In this document: positions 48,547 through 59,120 of the stretch, piece after piece
Position numbering within the stretch: position 1 is the first letter of the stretch
Layout: the number at the start of each line of letters is the position of its first letter
Assembly (NCBI GenBank): GCA_964020085.1
Contig: OZ026602.1
Coordinates: 24,340,530-24,404,529 of the forward strand
Length of the DNA stretch: 64,000 bases
Origin: Micromussa lordhowensis
Lineage: Eukaryota > Cnidaria > Anthozoa > Scleractinia > Lobophylliidae
Reading direction: 5' to 3'
Program-made: the position numbers and the translations under genes
The notes under the pieces: model-generated
What the model was told of the DNA's origin: nothing
What the model saw: the letters and a program-made list of their open reading frames with translations, nothing else
Databases searched by the model: none

Positions 48547-49699
48547 CTATTCCCTGACTGTGGCCTTGTTTAGGGGATTTGTTTAAAACATTATATAATC
48601 AATTTCACAATAATATTTAACACTTAATGACTGGTCCCTTGGGGAACAGTGAATTTTGTTTCCCTCGAATCTCAATGTTTCCCTCGACGAACAAAAGCAA
48701 ATTTTGAAAAACGCGCTGAGATTCCAGCGACAACATCAGGCCACATGCAACAGCGGTCAACATTTCGCGGGTAATAGTGAACTATTTCCTGTTTGACGTC
48801 ATAGTTTTCCCAATGTTGCCCGCTCATGGCATTTGACGGGAAACAGTTTCATTGTCGATGTCATGTGACCATGAACTAGCCAATGAATGGGCGCGCTGTA
48901 GCGGGAAAAACGCCAGCTATATAACAATATCTATTATTATTCTATTACTTTTCTTTTTAAATTTTTTTTTTAAATTTCTCAAAAATTGTAAGTTTGTTGA
49001 AGGCAGAGATTTCCAATTGAAGCATGTTAAGGCATGGCTCAAGCCTAATTTGCATAAAATCCGAAAAAACATGCCGCAATTACTCTGCCAGGATTTGGTT
49101 TAATCTTTGCAGAACCTGACCAATCTCGACGACCTTAATATTGTAAGACCAATAAAATCTGATAAAATACGTCATGTGACTGTAATTAATTGTTTTCTTT
49201 TTTGGAAAAACAGTTGAGAATGGGCCACCGAGATGACTTACAGTCACTGTCAAATTTAGTATTTTTATAATTGTGCTAATGAACGCTGCAAGAATCTGTC
49301 CTGAATGGCCGACTAAAACATCCAGTTTAGAAGTTATTACGTAAAGAGGTCATGTGACCTTCTGCATTTCCATATATAGCCTTAAATAATCTAAGAGCTA
49401 ATCCATTCAGGACAGAAATAGTTACCTTATAAAGTGGTTAAAAATTTCTTATGGTTAGTTTTTCGTGATAGCTCACTATCCTTGGCCCATTTTATTAGGA
49501 ACCATCTTGAGCAAGCTTGTGATGTCACGAATCACGTGACCACGATAAATATATCTGCCAAATTGTGTTTGGTAAGTTTTGGCTCCCTCTGGGATAAAAA
49601 CAACGTTGCTTTATAGATCTAAAACGTGTTTTTTCTTTGCAGGGGGTCTTCATGGATATAAGCCATCAACCTCGTTCCCAGGGTCTGTCATATTACATA

Positions 49700-49945
49700 C
49701 ATATTACATACTTTATTAGGTTTTCCAAAAAGAGAAAGGCTTTTCAAAACCTATTACAATATAAAAAATAAAATATAATAATATATGATGTAATATAACT
49801 TGAATGATTATAAAATACAACCTGCGAAAACTACGATACTCATTCATTTGTAAAGATTACTAAAAAGTCTGACTTTAGTGCTAATTTAAAATTCTTCAAC
49901 GATTTATGTTCTTTCAAATCAGTGTCCAGTGAGTTCCAAATTTCA
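49700..49945 (-). mobile_element. CR1/L2-like LINE 3' tail
   Basis: On the - strand an open end reads EIWNSLDTDLKEHKSLKNFK LALKSDF and a stop (49840), the usual finish of CR1/L2-type ORF2, followed by an AT-rich 3' UTR. Flanked by inverted 20-base copies of ACCTCGTTCCCAGGGTCT (near 49672 and 49969). Confidence 0.6.
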
Positions 49946-49987
49946 TCTTATCGCCCTTGATATGAGAGACCCTGGGAACGAGGTTGA

Positions 49988-50098
49988 TAAGCCATGCCTT
50001 AACATGCTTGAGCCATGCATTAACATGCTTGAGCCATGCCTTAACATGCTTGAGCCATGCCTTAACATGCTTGAGCCATGCATTAACATGCTTGAGAA
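49988..50098 (+). repeat. 21-bp minisatellite, five units
   Basis: Unit AGCCATGCCTTAACATGCTTG with CCTT/CATT variants. Because 21 is a multiple of three, both strands stay open and give fake repeat peptides. Confidence 0.9.
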
Positions 50099-50149
50099 GG
50101 GCGTGAAAAAAGTACGTATGTAGGATAAGAATTGTCAAAGGTAACTTAC

Positions 50150-50415
50150 CACTCTAGTTCTTGCTCAATGCAATCACTGTTAACCGCCACTTTGCAGCAT
50201 TTTGCTTTTGAAATTACATTCAGTTCAGCAAAGTCAAAGTCAAAAGAGTCCGATACGCAGTTCAGACCTGCGAGCAATGAGTCGTTACTACACTGTGTTA
50301 CTGTTTCTTTGCCACGTGTACCAAATGAACTCCAGTCCTCCTCAGAACACTGCCCTGCGGTAGGATTAATTCGCCAGGATAGGGACAGGAACATCAGAGC
50401 GGTTATGGTTCGCAT
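50150..50415 (-). CDS. TSP1-domain secreted protein, exon 1 (signal peptide)
   Basis: ATG at 50415 opens a hydrophobic signal peptide (MRTITALMFLSLSW..., cleavage probably before QCSEEDW), then a Cys-containing region with CVSDSFDFDFAEL and NVISKAKCCKVAVNSDC, which is the first of three ISK-x-x-CCK modules. Donor GTAAGT; 88 codons and two bases. The start is supported by the signal peptide. With the other exons it makes an extracellular adhesive or matrix-type protein. The function is inferred from the domains only. Confidence 0.75.
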
Positions 50416-51583
50416 GACGCGGGACTTCTCAGTTTAAATCTGAAGAAAGACAGAACGCCAACAAAATGCACTCAAATACGAGTTCAAAATTTTGTACAGA
50501 AGTCTGCTTAGTAGCTGTCTTGGCGTTGGATTTGGGGCTCCGCAACAAAATTGCCATATTGTGTCTGATTGTGCGCAGAACTCCTGTGAACTGAGCAATA
50601 GCAAGCCCGTGCAATTTGAAGTCTTGACATTTCTGAGGTTGGGTTTCAGATAAATTAGAAAATCGCCTTCGTTTCGAGCGATGGCAGCCTTCGTCCGTGC
50701 TTTCGCTTAAAAGTCTTAAAAGCGATTCAAGAGATTGGACTCTACTGAATTCGAAGATACACGAAGCAGTGTTTCTGTTGGTAAATATAAGCTTAAAGCT
50801 TGTTGACGAGCCAAATTTGCTACGCAGCTCGAAGACCTAAAAAGTGCAGGGAAAGTGGAACGCTTGTTGAGGATCAATGAAGATCACCTAACCTGTCTGC
50901 AGAGGAAATTCATTTAGAACATCGGTGAAGATAACCTGAGTGACTGGAGGTAAAATTTTCTTCATTATTCAGACTAATAAAACGAATGAAATGTAATATC
51001 ATGTTATTTTCAGAGGATATAACAAACCTATTGATATAATTTTGATTAAACTGCATTTACCTCGATCGCTTGAGTCAAGGCTTGGTTGTATGTTGTCGGG
51101 TCAGTAACCTCCAATGACACAATTATCCTTCCAGCGGAACATATTAAAGAGCAGTAATTGTTTTTCAAACAAGATGACAAATGCTCTCAATTAAATAGAA
51201 TTATGCTCGGTTCCACGTACCACATTAAAGAAAAACACATGCCAGCTTTAACTTCGAAACAAGACTCCCTCGTCCAGTTTTGAAAGTTTCATGGTTCTTG
51301 ATTACACGAGATCGTGACTTCTAAGGTTATACATTCCTAATGTGCATGGCTTGAGATTTTTTCTTACAGTTAAATTTAAAACGCTTACCTTTAATACAAA
51401 CGTATATCACCCAACAGCGGTTGAAAAAAAAAATCCATTCGTAAATACCAGTTCAAATTCTAACTAATATTTTGTTTTGTTGTGGTTAAGTGAGAGCGTA
51501 CTGTTGCTTCCTGAAAAAAGTTACATGTATCACATACATTGCTGAAACATGTTTCATTGCCGCGCACAAACTCTTACAAAAAT
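50416..51583. other. Intergenic, upstream of the TSP1 gene
   Basis: Promoter side of the minus-strand gene. No TATA box or strong motif recognised; no coding sequence. Confidence 0.4.
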
Positions 51584-51836
51584 AGGTTTAGCTATAGTGG
51601 CGCCATTCTTTGGAGCAGTCTTCCTTGCGACTTAAGAAAAGCAGAGTCCCCGAGGCAATTTAAACGCCTACTCAAACGAGATGTCTAAGGCACGGCATTC
51701 GTGGAAAGCAGCTTTCTATTTTTAATTATTTCCGTAATATTAAACAGTAGGTATTAAATATATATATATTAAGTTTTTAGGCTGACGAATTTTTAAAAAC
51801 CGTGTTTAAATAAAGATTAAATAAATAAATAAAACT
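51584..51836 (+). mobile_element. CR1-like LINE 3' fragment
   Basis: RFSYSGAILWSSLPCDLRKA then FKRLLKRDV and a stop at 51686: the standard C-terminal end of CR1-type ORF2. It is followed by an AT-rich UTR and an AAATAAAT tail. The rest of the element is missing. Confidence 0.7.
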
Positions 51837-52224
51837 CGTTCGGCTAAATTGATGCCAGTTGTGACAGAATGCAAAACTTTGTTGGCTAAAAATGAGTAAT
51901 GAAAGTGAAGATTTACTATCCTGGCGAACTGTCCGATGCAGAATTAAGTTCTCAATTTTCCAGACTTTATTCAGCTAAACCTAGTTTTGTGATCGAAGTA
52001 AGTTCGTTTTTTAGCTAAATCATATCACATATGCATTCCTTGTGTCCTAACAGATGAGAGAGCTGTAAGATGTTACACTTTCAAAGACTAGAAACCGGCC
52101 GTTTTGCTTTCACTTTTACTACCCTGTATTTGTAGAATGACTCAAACGCTGTAATCGACTGTAACAATTTCCAATTCACATCCGCTTTTTCTTCCAAAGC
52201 ATCCGATATTTCCTTAATTCTGAC

Positions 52225-52275
52225 AGCTCTACCCGTGGAAGTTGGTTGGTCTTCCTGGCCAGATTGCTCACTCAA
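52225..52275 (+). pseudogene. Relic of a TSP1 exon start
   Basis: The bases from GCTCTACCCGTGGAAGTTGG onward read ALPVEVGWSSWPDCS, close to the start of exon 3 of the TSP1 gene (APPVDGGWSPWSDWS) but on the opposite strand. The rest of the domain is lost where a Penelope-like fragment follows. Confidence 0.5.
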
Positions 52276-52279
52276 ATTG

Positions 52280-52464
52280 CTCACGCCTCCGCTGTTGCTG
52301 AGCATTCGATTTCCACTGGTCACAACATCAAATGGGACCATTTTGAGCTCTTAGCAAGTGGTCAATGTGATTTACATTGTAAAATCAAGGAAACATTGTT
52401 AATACGGGACTTGAAACCCGCCCTAAATGAAAACGTCGGTAGTGAAAATCTCCTTCTTTATTAA
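52280..52464 (+). mobile_element. Penelope-like GIY-YIG C-terminal fragment
   Basis: Reads AVAEHSISTGHNIKWDHFEL, then CKIKETLLIRDLKPALNEN and a stop after LLLY. This is the end of a GIY-YIG nuclease of the kind carried by Penelope-like retroelements. Only the last 60 codons remain. Confidence 0.6.
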
Positions 52465-52955
52465 TTCACACAGGATGTAGTTTCTGTCTAGCTAGTTACC
52501 AATACCTCGCTTTAGTTTTTGTCTTTTTAAATCTCATCATATTATATGAAACTCTCTGTTAACAAAAGGCTCTATCATATTTCCGATGGCCACGCCCATT
52601 ACAAGCTCCCTCTAAAAATATGGAAATTTGGTAGTCTTTTGCTTATTGTGACTGTCGTGGAAAAAATTACAACTGGTTACCACCGGTTTATTAAACATAC
52701 ATGTTTATTGCATCTTTGTTGAACTTTTGTAATTCGAAAACCACTGAGCACGGATATTGGAAGTTTCTTTTAGCAAGTCGAGTCAATTTTTAAGAAATCA
52801 GACTGTGAAAAACAGACCGGCCTATGAAGACTGGTGAATAACTTCCCACTGCATGCTGGGATTGACGTGTTACCGCCAGATTTGAAAACTTCAATAAATT
52901 CCCCGCGTTTTGGTTTGCGATTCATAAATATTGATAAAAAATTTCTCACAGACTG

Positions 52956-53095
52956 ATGGCCTTAAAGTTAAACAAATACCTGTTTTTACTACTGCTATTC
53001 ATTTCCACTGAAAGAAGTGAATCGGCTGGGAATGATTCAGGAGAGCAAGGAAGTAGTTCAGCGGGAGATTATGTTCTGTCGTTCTCGTTAACAAA
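52956..53095 (+). CDS. Possible signal-peptide exon, unknown protein
   Basis: ATG at 52956 opens MALKLNKYLFLLLLFISTER with a good hydrophobic core, then a Ser/Gly-rich segment (AGNDSGEQGSSSAGDY). The frame then runs directly into a foldback element at 53096, so any gene here is interrupted or uses a donor I cannot place. It could equally be chance. Confidence 0.25.
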
Positions 53096-53270
53096 TAAAG
53101 AAGCCTCGACTGTGCTCTGTTCTGTTGTAAAGCACGCAGGAAGCGGTAGAGCACGAAAGAAGTGTAGGGGAAAACACGAGACGTAGTCGAGTGTTTTTCC
53201 CTACTTCTTGAGTGCTCTACCGCTTCCTAAGTGCTTTACAACAGAACAGAGCACAGTCGAGGCTTCTTTA
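53096..53270. mobile_element. Foldback element
   Basis: TAAAGAAGCCTCGACTGTGC TCTGTTCTGTTGTAAAGCAC pairs with its inverse complement ending at 53270. The centre is near GAGACGTAGTC. Arms about 80 bp with few mismatches. CTCTGATAAAGCACGC words at 53334 and 54672 show relatives of the family nearby. Confidence 0.8.
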
Positions 53271-53487
53271 ATTGTTTTCAAGCCAAACTTTATTTTTCCA
53301 AACGGGGAAAAGTGGCGTCAGCCGTTCTCTATTCTCTGATAAAGCACGCTAAAATAAGCCAATCACAGTCCTTGTTAGAACTGTTCAAAAACTTTGATTG
53401 GCTAACGAGACGACAGCTGTCAATCACAAACTGAACGTTGGTTGTAAAAAAATGTAAATTAGAAAGTGCTCAAGTCAGTTAATTCGA

Positions 53488-53515
53488 GACGTTTCGGGAA
53501 TAACCCCTTCATCAG
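53488..53515 (-). ncRNA. Hammerhead ribozyme core, minus strand
   Basis: Exact inverse complement of 53587-53614, so the same core is present on the other strand of the foldback. Confidence 0.6.
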
Positions 53516-53586
53516 TCAGCCGTTAGGCCAGAATCAAACGTTAGGCCAGAATCAAACGTTCTGGCCTAACGGCTGAAGCATCCTGA

Positions 53587-53614
53587 CTGATGAAGGGGTT
53601 ATTCCCGAAACGTC
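53587..53614 (+). ncRNA. Hammerhead ribozyme core, plus strand
   Basis: CUGAUGA (53587-53593), stem II, GAAA and CGUC in the correct order with the canonical invariant bases. Stem I/III partners come from flanking sequence. Its mirror image is at 53488-53515 on the minus strand. Confidence 0.6.
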
Positions 53615-54273
53615 TCGAATTAACTGACTTGAGCACTTTCTAATTTACATTTTTTTACAACCAAGGTTAACACAAAGTGCTACACAGCGTTTATATTTAT
53701 TTGTTAATCACAAACTGAACGTCTGCTAAGCTTTCAGTATCGAGTTGGTATCCAGGAGAAGAACGATGCCTTTAAGTTCGTTTTTAGTTTAATCCTTAAA
53801 TAAGGATCTAAAGGTTTCTACTACAAAGGAATCTGGCCGCATTGTGGCTCATAAAAACGTGCATCGTTTCAAATGGAAGTTAAGAAACAAGGAGCTCAAA
53901 ACTAGCGAATGCTGAGTTGTATTTGAAAGGAGCTGCCTGTATAAAACGTATACAACAGGACAACTTCGAATAAAGACTGTATTCCAGAATAACAATACAC
54001 AAGACAGCTTTCACGCATTCCTTTTCATGTTTTCTCAAGAGTGTTCATCGAGAGTTGAAAGTTCAATTCGTGGGGGGTAGAAAACACACAACATCCACGT
54101 GACACTCTATATGGCTTGCAGCCGCTCGCAGCAAGATTTCACGAACTGGGGTCAAAGTTGGAAAGACTAGACTGCTTCCACTGGTTCTACTCCGAGTAAA
54201 GGAGAATATCAGAGCCACTGATCACTCGTCGAGTGAGCGATGATACGAAATTGTTGAGGTTCACTTCGCCGAG

Positions 54274-54319
54274 ATGACCGGAGATCGCCATTTAGCAAAC
54301 GAGCGTTACTACACTGCAT
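54274..54319 (+). CDS. Probable first exon of the DDE transposase
   Basis: ATGACCGGAGATCGCCATTT opens MTGDRHLANERYYTA and meets a GTAAGT donor at 54320. I recall the phrase ...LAKERYYTA from the N terminus of relatives of the protein encoded at 55.0-57.3 kb. The acceptor would be near 54981 (TTTTAG). Short, so moderate confidence. Confidence 0.45.
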
Positions 54320-54980
54320 GTAAGTGTTGTTTGAACATTTTTACAAAAATAAAGCTTCTCATCGTAAACAGACAGCTCAGTTGGTGTTTTCTGTCGTTAT
54401 TGTACTTCTTAAGTTTAATTTCTGCCTTCGTAATGTCTTTAATCGAAGCATTCGCTAGGTTGTTTATTTCGTTGCGTGTTTTGTCGGAATCTAGCAAAAC
54501 TTGTTATTTTAGTACAGTTTCAGCACTTCTGTTGTTAACAATGGTCTAAGTGCAGCTATATTTACTGCATCTCGTTTCCACTGCATTTGTCTGAGCCACA
54601 AGGAATGTTTAATTTGGGTCAAATTTGTCAAAATTTTGAAGAAGCCAGCTTACTGTCATCAACCCGTGCTCTGTTCTCTGATAAAGCACGCTGTTTCAGC
54701 CAATCAGAGCGCGCGTTATATGGAAACTTTATTATAATACGAAATAAACAAGTAAGTATAAGCTTATATAAAATAATATTCTTACTTTATTTTGAACTCT
54801 GTAAGGCTACTTTTTTTGTGGGACAGCGTAGCTCTGAAAACAAGTAAATGAGATCGAATACAAGCGCCGTAACCGATTGTAGTGGCACGAAATACATTTC
54901 ACGTAATGTCAACAATTCTAATGTAAGATTGTGTTACATTACAATATTTTTTAGTTTACCGGTGCTCTACGTTTTGTTTT

Positions 54981-57270
54981 AGTTTCCTCATTTACACCAT
55001 ATCAAAAGAGAACAAGAGTGCTGATGGTGAAGGTGACGAGTCTCCTATAGCAGCTATCGTGAAGAAAATTTTGGAAGAATCGGGAGCACGCAATGTGTTG
55101 GTCAACAAACGCATTTTAAATGTTTTTAAGAAGAAGATTTCAATCCTTCATACAGCGTTCAAGCGGGCCAGCAAATCAGGAGGAAACGCCCTGAAGAAAG
55201 TAGTTAACGGATGGAAATTTAGACCAAATTATAAATTGAAAGTGTTCTACAACGAGGTAGACGTACTGAAATTAAAAAGTGATTGCGATCGACTTAGAGG
55301 TGAGAAAAGGGTACTCGAAGAGTGCGTGACCGAGCAAGCAGCTGAACGGATTTGCCTGGAAGAGAAACTGAAAACTGTCCTGGAAAAGGCGCAGAAGAAA
55401 GATGACGAGAATAAGAGACGATTTAAACGTTAGGCAAAAAAGGTTGCAGACATGTGTTCGAAAAAAAAGTCAAGAGGCCCAGCAAAGAAAAAATATTTTC
55501 AGCACTACACCCGACAGCATCAGGCACGTGTTAAAAAACAATTGAAGGAACAATGTCACACAACCCTGTCATTCCTTGGTTTATACAATTATGTTGCCAC
55601 AAAGGTTGAAGTCTTCAATGAGGACACTGGTCAGTTAGAGACTTTTAGTCTTCTTGAAGAAGGAGAACTTCCTTTTATTGATAATACAGAAAGGGAAATG
55701 ACAGACAAAGAGTTGGATGATCTTAATATGTGGATGTACTTGAAAGACAAATTTAACATTTCTAATGAAGCCTGGCGTGAGTTTTCAGTAAAGACAAACG
55801 ATATACCAAAACTATCTCAGATAACGAAACGGATAAACGAGTTAAATGAGTCATGGAAATTGAGTTTCACTCCCGGTGAAGCAGAGGGTGTTCAAGTGAA
55901 ATTTGAAGATAGCCTTCGAAAACAGCTAACAAGACTAAACTTGAAAGAAACCACAGTCAAAGTGAAGCTCAGTGGGGATGGGACACAGATTGGAAAAAGG
56001 TTGAAAATAGTGAACTTCACTTACACCATATTAAATGAAAAAGATGTGGCCATGGGTGAAAAAGGAAATTACATTTTGGCAATAATTAAAACAACTGAAA
56101 GCTATGAAAATTTACAAGAGAGTCTCTCTGACCTCAGGAATGAGATGCAATTGCTTAAAACAATTACTGTGAATAATCATAACTATAATATTGAGTATTT
56201 CCTTGGGGGAGACTGGAAGTTTTTGGCTTGTGTTTGTGGCCTAGGTGCTGCAAATCAAGACTATGCTTGCATATGGTGCAAGTGCCCCAGACTTCAGAGG
56301 TGGGATATAAACAAACAATGGTCTATAACTGATCTTAGTCTTGGGGCAAGAAACCTGGCACAAATATGCCAGTGTGCAAAATCAAAAAAGTTTAATTGTA
56401 AAAAGGATCCTCTATTCCCATTTATTCCTCTTGATCATGTAGTCATTGATACTCTACATCTTTTCCTACGAATTTGACAATTTAATTGAACTTTTGATCA
56501 GACAATTAAGACAGCTAGATAGCATTGAGAAAAAGGTAACATTTGCAGATGGATTTGCAAGAGATAAATATAAACATATGGCAGGTTATGAAACCTTCCT
56601 TTGCAATCTGGGAATTTCATTTCAATGGCATATTGGGAAAGAGAGCAAGAAATTAGAATACAGAGACCTAACTGGCCCTGAGAAACTGAAACTATTTGAA
56701 CATATACAAATGTCAACAATCCTTCCTACTTGTGAAAACAGTGCCCAAATTCAAAAGTTATGGGCTGATTTCATAGATATTATCGGTGATTTAAAGCTTG
56801 ATTTTCATTCTAATGAGGAAGTTATGCATTTAAAAGGTAAGATTAGGGACTGGTTAGGTAACTTTCTTGACTTATATCAAACTAAGGATGTCACCCCTTA
56901 CATGCATGCCCTTTATGCCCACGTTCCTGAATTCCTTAATCTATACACCAACATATCCCACTACACTCAGCAAGGTATGGAAAAATATAATGATAGGGCA
57001 TCAAAGGATTACTTTCGATCTACCAACCACAGGGGAATTGCTGCACTCAAACAACTATTTCTGAAGAAAAATAGGATACAGTATCTAGAAGCAGCTGGGT
57101 ATGCCAGGGTCAAAAACACCTATAAGTGTTCAAATTGTTCAAACATTGGGCACACAATTAAGACATGTACATCTCATTGTATACATTGCAAGCATCCTAC
57201 ATGTTGCTCACATCTTGTTACAATTAATGGGAAATGGACCCCAAAATGTATGCAGACTTCAAGTGACTAG
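54981..57270 (+). pseudogene. RAG1-like DDE transposase relic with zinc-knuckle tail
   Basis: Reads as one protein of about 750 residues broken by three lesions: a frameshift near 55025, a TAG at 55431-55433 and a small deletion near 56473. In order it has an N-terminal helical region (SPIAAIVKKILEESG, NGWKFRPNYKLKVFYNEVD), a coiled coil, and a Lys-rich KKKYFQHYTRQHQARVKK. The catalytic core has a first Asp in KLSGDGTQIGK (55977) and a second in FLGGDWKFLACVCG (56211), followed by CIWCKC. A candidate Glu lies in QQGMEKYNDRASKDYF (56980). The tail is CSNCSNIGHTIKTC plus HCIHCKHPTCC. The Asp/Asp/CxxC/Glu order recalls RAG1/Transib-type RNase-H cores, but the sequence is far from either and I cannot name the superfamily. 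It faces the chromo-barrel gene. Confidence 0.7.
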
Positions 57271-57482
57271 CAAAGCCTTTTAGCACTCCTAACAATGTAA
57301 TTTGGGTTTATGTCCAATTTGTGTAATGTTCATTTAAGAACATAACAGTAAAACTATACTTTTGCCTCAATGAGTAGTTTAAGCTTTTGGCAAATTGTGC
57401 CTTTTGAAATTTATCTGCTGTGTCAGCTATGTAGACATAAACAATGCAGGATATATTTTGTATCTCACTTATTAAAACCAAA

Positions 57483-58192
57483 TTAAAAATTTCTGCTGAG
57501 ATACTGTCTCTTGTTGCCATCCCCCCTAACAAAGGTTAAAACTAAAGCATGCACGCCTTCTATCTCTGACCGTACAAATTTTCCTCCTATGAGTTTATAC
57601 TCCACAATTGGTTTTCTCTTGGTCAACCAGTATGTTACTGTTCCATTGACAACATAGGAAAAGTCACCATTTTCATTGAAAATCCTCTCATTCCACTTTG
57701 AACCAAGTAAATGATCCAAGTCAACATTATCCTTGATTGTATGCACCTTCTTCCTTCTCTTCTGAATTCCTTTCACAACCTTAGCAAGTCTCTATCAAAA
57801 ACATCATAGTCAACATTAATTTCGATCCTGATGTCAGGATCATCACGCCGCCCTGACCACAGCTTTCGCTTTATTTCTTGATACACACGCTCGTGAAAGA
57901 TGTTCGTCCTGTCCTCAAGAGACATTTCTCCGGGAATAAACACTTTCTCCAGCCGTTCAAATGGAAACATATTCTCCTCACGACAGTCACGCCATTCATC
58001 AGCTTCTTCACCATAACCTTTGCAGTGAATTTTCACCTTTTTTTCCTGTTTATCAATCGCGACTACTTCGGTTTCATAAAGTTGATTTTGTATAGCCGAT
58101 TTCTTCTTCTTCTTCTTCATATCTACAACTGGCAAATATTCGTTTAAAAGCCGTTTTGGAGGTTGCGACGTGCGCTTAATTCTTTCCGCCAT
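57483..58192 (-). pseudogene. Chromo-barrel / Tudor-knot protein, convergent partner
   Basis: ATG at 58192 (MAERIKRTSQPPKRLLNEYL) leads to a basic KKKKKK linker. A chromo-barrel follows: LYETEVVAIDKQEKKVKIHC KGYGEEADEWRD, with the aromatic-cage style residues of MRG15/MSL3-type Tudor knots. Next is a novel C-terminal domain (IEINVDYDVFDRDLL). A one-base loss near 57783 moves the frame; it continues GIQKRRKKVHTIKDNVDLDH to a stop at 57483, about 235 residues in all. Chromo-barrels bind methyl-lysine chromatin or nucleic acid. Its 3' end is about 210 bp from the transposase stop, tail to tail. A companion role in target choice is inference. Confidence 0.65.
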
Positions 58193-58240
58193 TTTGAAAT
58201 TTTGATGTCGCGCATGCGCAAATGACAAGATAACGTTATA

Positions 58241-59022
58241 CAGTGGAACCTCGATTTAACGAAGTCGCTGGGGACCGACCAAATTTGTTCGTTAAATCGA
58301 GGGTTCGTTATATCGAAAACCTCGATATAACGAATTTGAGGGGAAATGACCAAAAAGTTCGTTATATCGAGGTCACAGTTAATGACTGATTTGGAACACA
58401 GATGACTTCTCTCACGCAATTCAATGCATTTTTCGTCACTCAGAAGTGCTGCGTTTTGAGATGGTCGTAGGTCATGTGCCATTGACGCTGTCACGGTTAT
58501 TTCACTTGTTTTTAAAACACGGAGGACAAATCTCAGTAGAAGTGACTGGTAAACGGAGAAACAAGGGCATTGGACTTGAAATTCCGGCTACATATTCGTT
58601 TTATCACAAGAAGCCTTCGAAAGTGAAGACGTTTAGAGAACTAATAAGAGACAAAGAAGATAAAGCAGAGGTTAATTGATGTCGAAATACTATCGCGCCA
58701 ATCTATATGTCATAATAAGCCGTTGACTGAAAGGTTGCTGTCTCTTTAACATAAGGATTAAAGGATTTCAGTTGTTGACTGTTGATCTGTTCTGCGTTTA
58801 TCTTCTGTCGCGTGTTGACAATGTAATTCGTTATATCGAGGTAGATTTTACGTTTGGGCTTCCGGATTATGTTCGCTATATCGAGGAATTCGTTATATCG
58901 AGGTTCGTTATATCGAGGTTCTATTCCATACATTTTACTGTAACTTTGGCCGGGACATATGATATCGTTCGTTATATCGAGGACTTCGTTAAATAGAGGT
59001 TCGCTAAATCGAGGTTCCACTG
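58241..59022. mobile_element. pogo/Tigger-type MITE carrying a captured segment
   Basis: CAGTGGAACCTCGATTTAAC at 58241 and its inverse complement (...CGAGGTTCCACTG) at 59022 are flanked by TA on each side (58239-58240, 59023-59024), the Tc1/mariner/pogo signature. The subterminal DNA is built of TTCGTTATATCGAGG words in both orientations. The middle contains a foreign open frame (58446-58679). Confidence 0.85.
58446..58679 (+). pseudogene. HIRAN-like segment captured in the MITE
   Basis: VVGHVPLTLSRLFHLFLKHG G, then ISVEVTGKRRNKGIGLEIPA and a basic end. The VVGHVP...GLEIP layout matches the HIRAN-like domain found in multicopy cnidarian proteins. It has no start context and stops after 77 codons, so it is a captured fragment rather than a gene. 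Confidence 0.5.
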
Positions 59023-59071
59023 TAACTCAAAATCAAATGTTCCACGTTCTGGGGAAAGATTTTATATCGGC

Positions 59072-59107
59072 GGGGGGGGGGGGGGGGGGCGGCGGCGGCG
59101 GCGGCGG
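59072..59107 (+). repeat. Poly-G and GGC run
   Basis: About 17 G followed by CGGCGGCGG. Its glycine-rich translation is not a protein. Confidence 0.8.
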
Positions 59108-59120
59108 GGAACCGTCACTT

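Larger units (their letters stand above)
48547..50149 (-). other. Intron 1 of the TSP1 gene
   Basis: Contains a LINE tail (49700-49945), a 21-bp minisatellite (49988-50098) and an AT-rich stretch (48920-49000). One inverted minisatellite unit stands alone at 49020-49041. Otherwise empty. Confidence 0.6.
53439..53705. mobile_element. Foldback insertion with two facing hammerhead ribozyme cores
   Basis: Inserted between two copies of AATCACAAACTGAACGT (53422-53438 and 53706-53722), a 17-bp target duplication. The arms are inverted copies of a segment containing CTGATGAAGGGGTTATTCCC then GAAACGTC: plus-strand core 53587-53614, minus-strand core 53488-53515. This has the hammerhead layout (CUGAUGA, a GGGG-UUAU-UCCC stem II, GAAAC). 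Such ribozymes are known in the terminal repeats of Penelope-like elements. No protein remains. Confidence 0.8.

Noticed and set aside
57773..58494. Larger minus-strand gene including 58144-58494
   Set aside because: The part above 58241 belongs to the pogo-type MITE and is antisense to its captured segment, so it is not part of the chromo-barrel gene.
59072..59110. Gly-rich protein segment joined to the TSP1 relic
   Set aside because: It is a poly-G/GGC simple repeat upstream of the exon acceptor.
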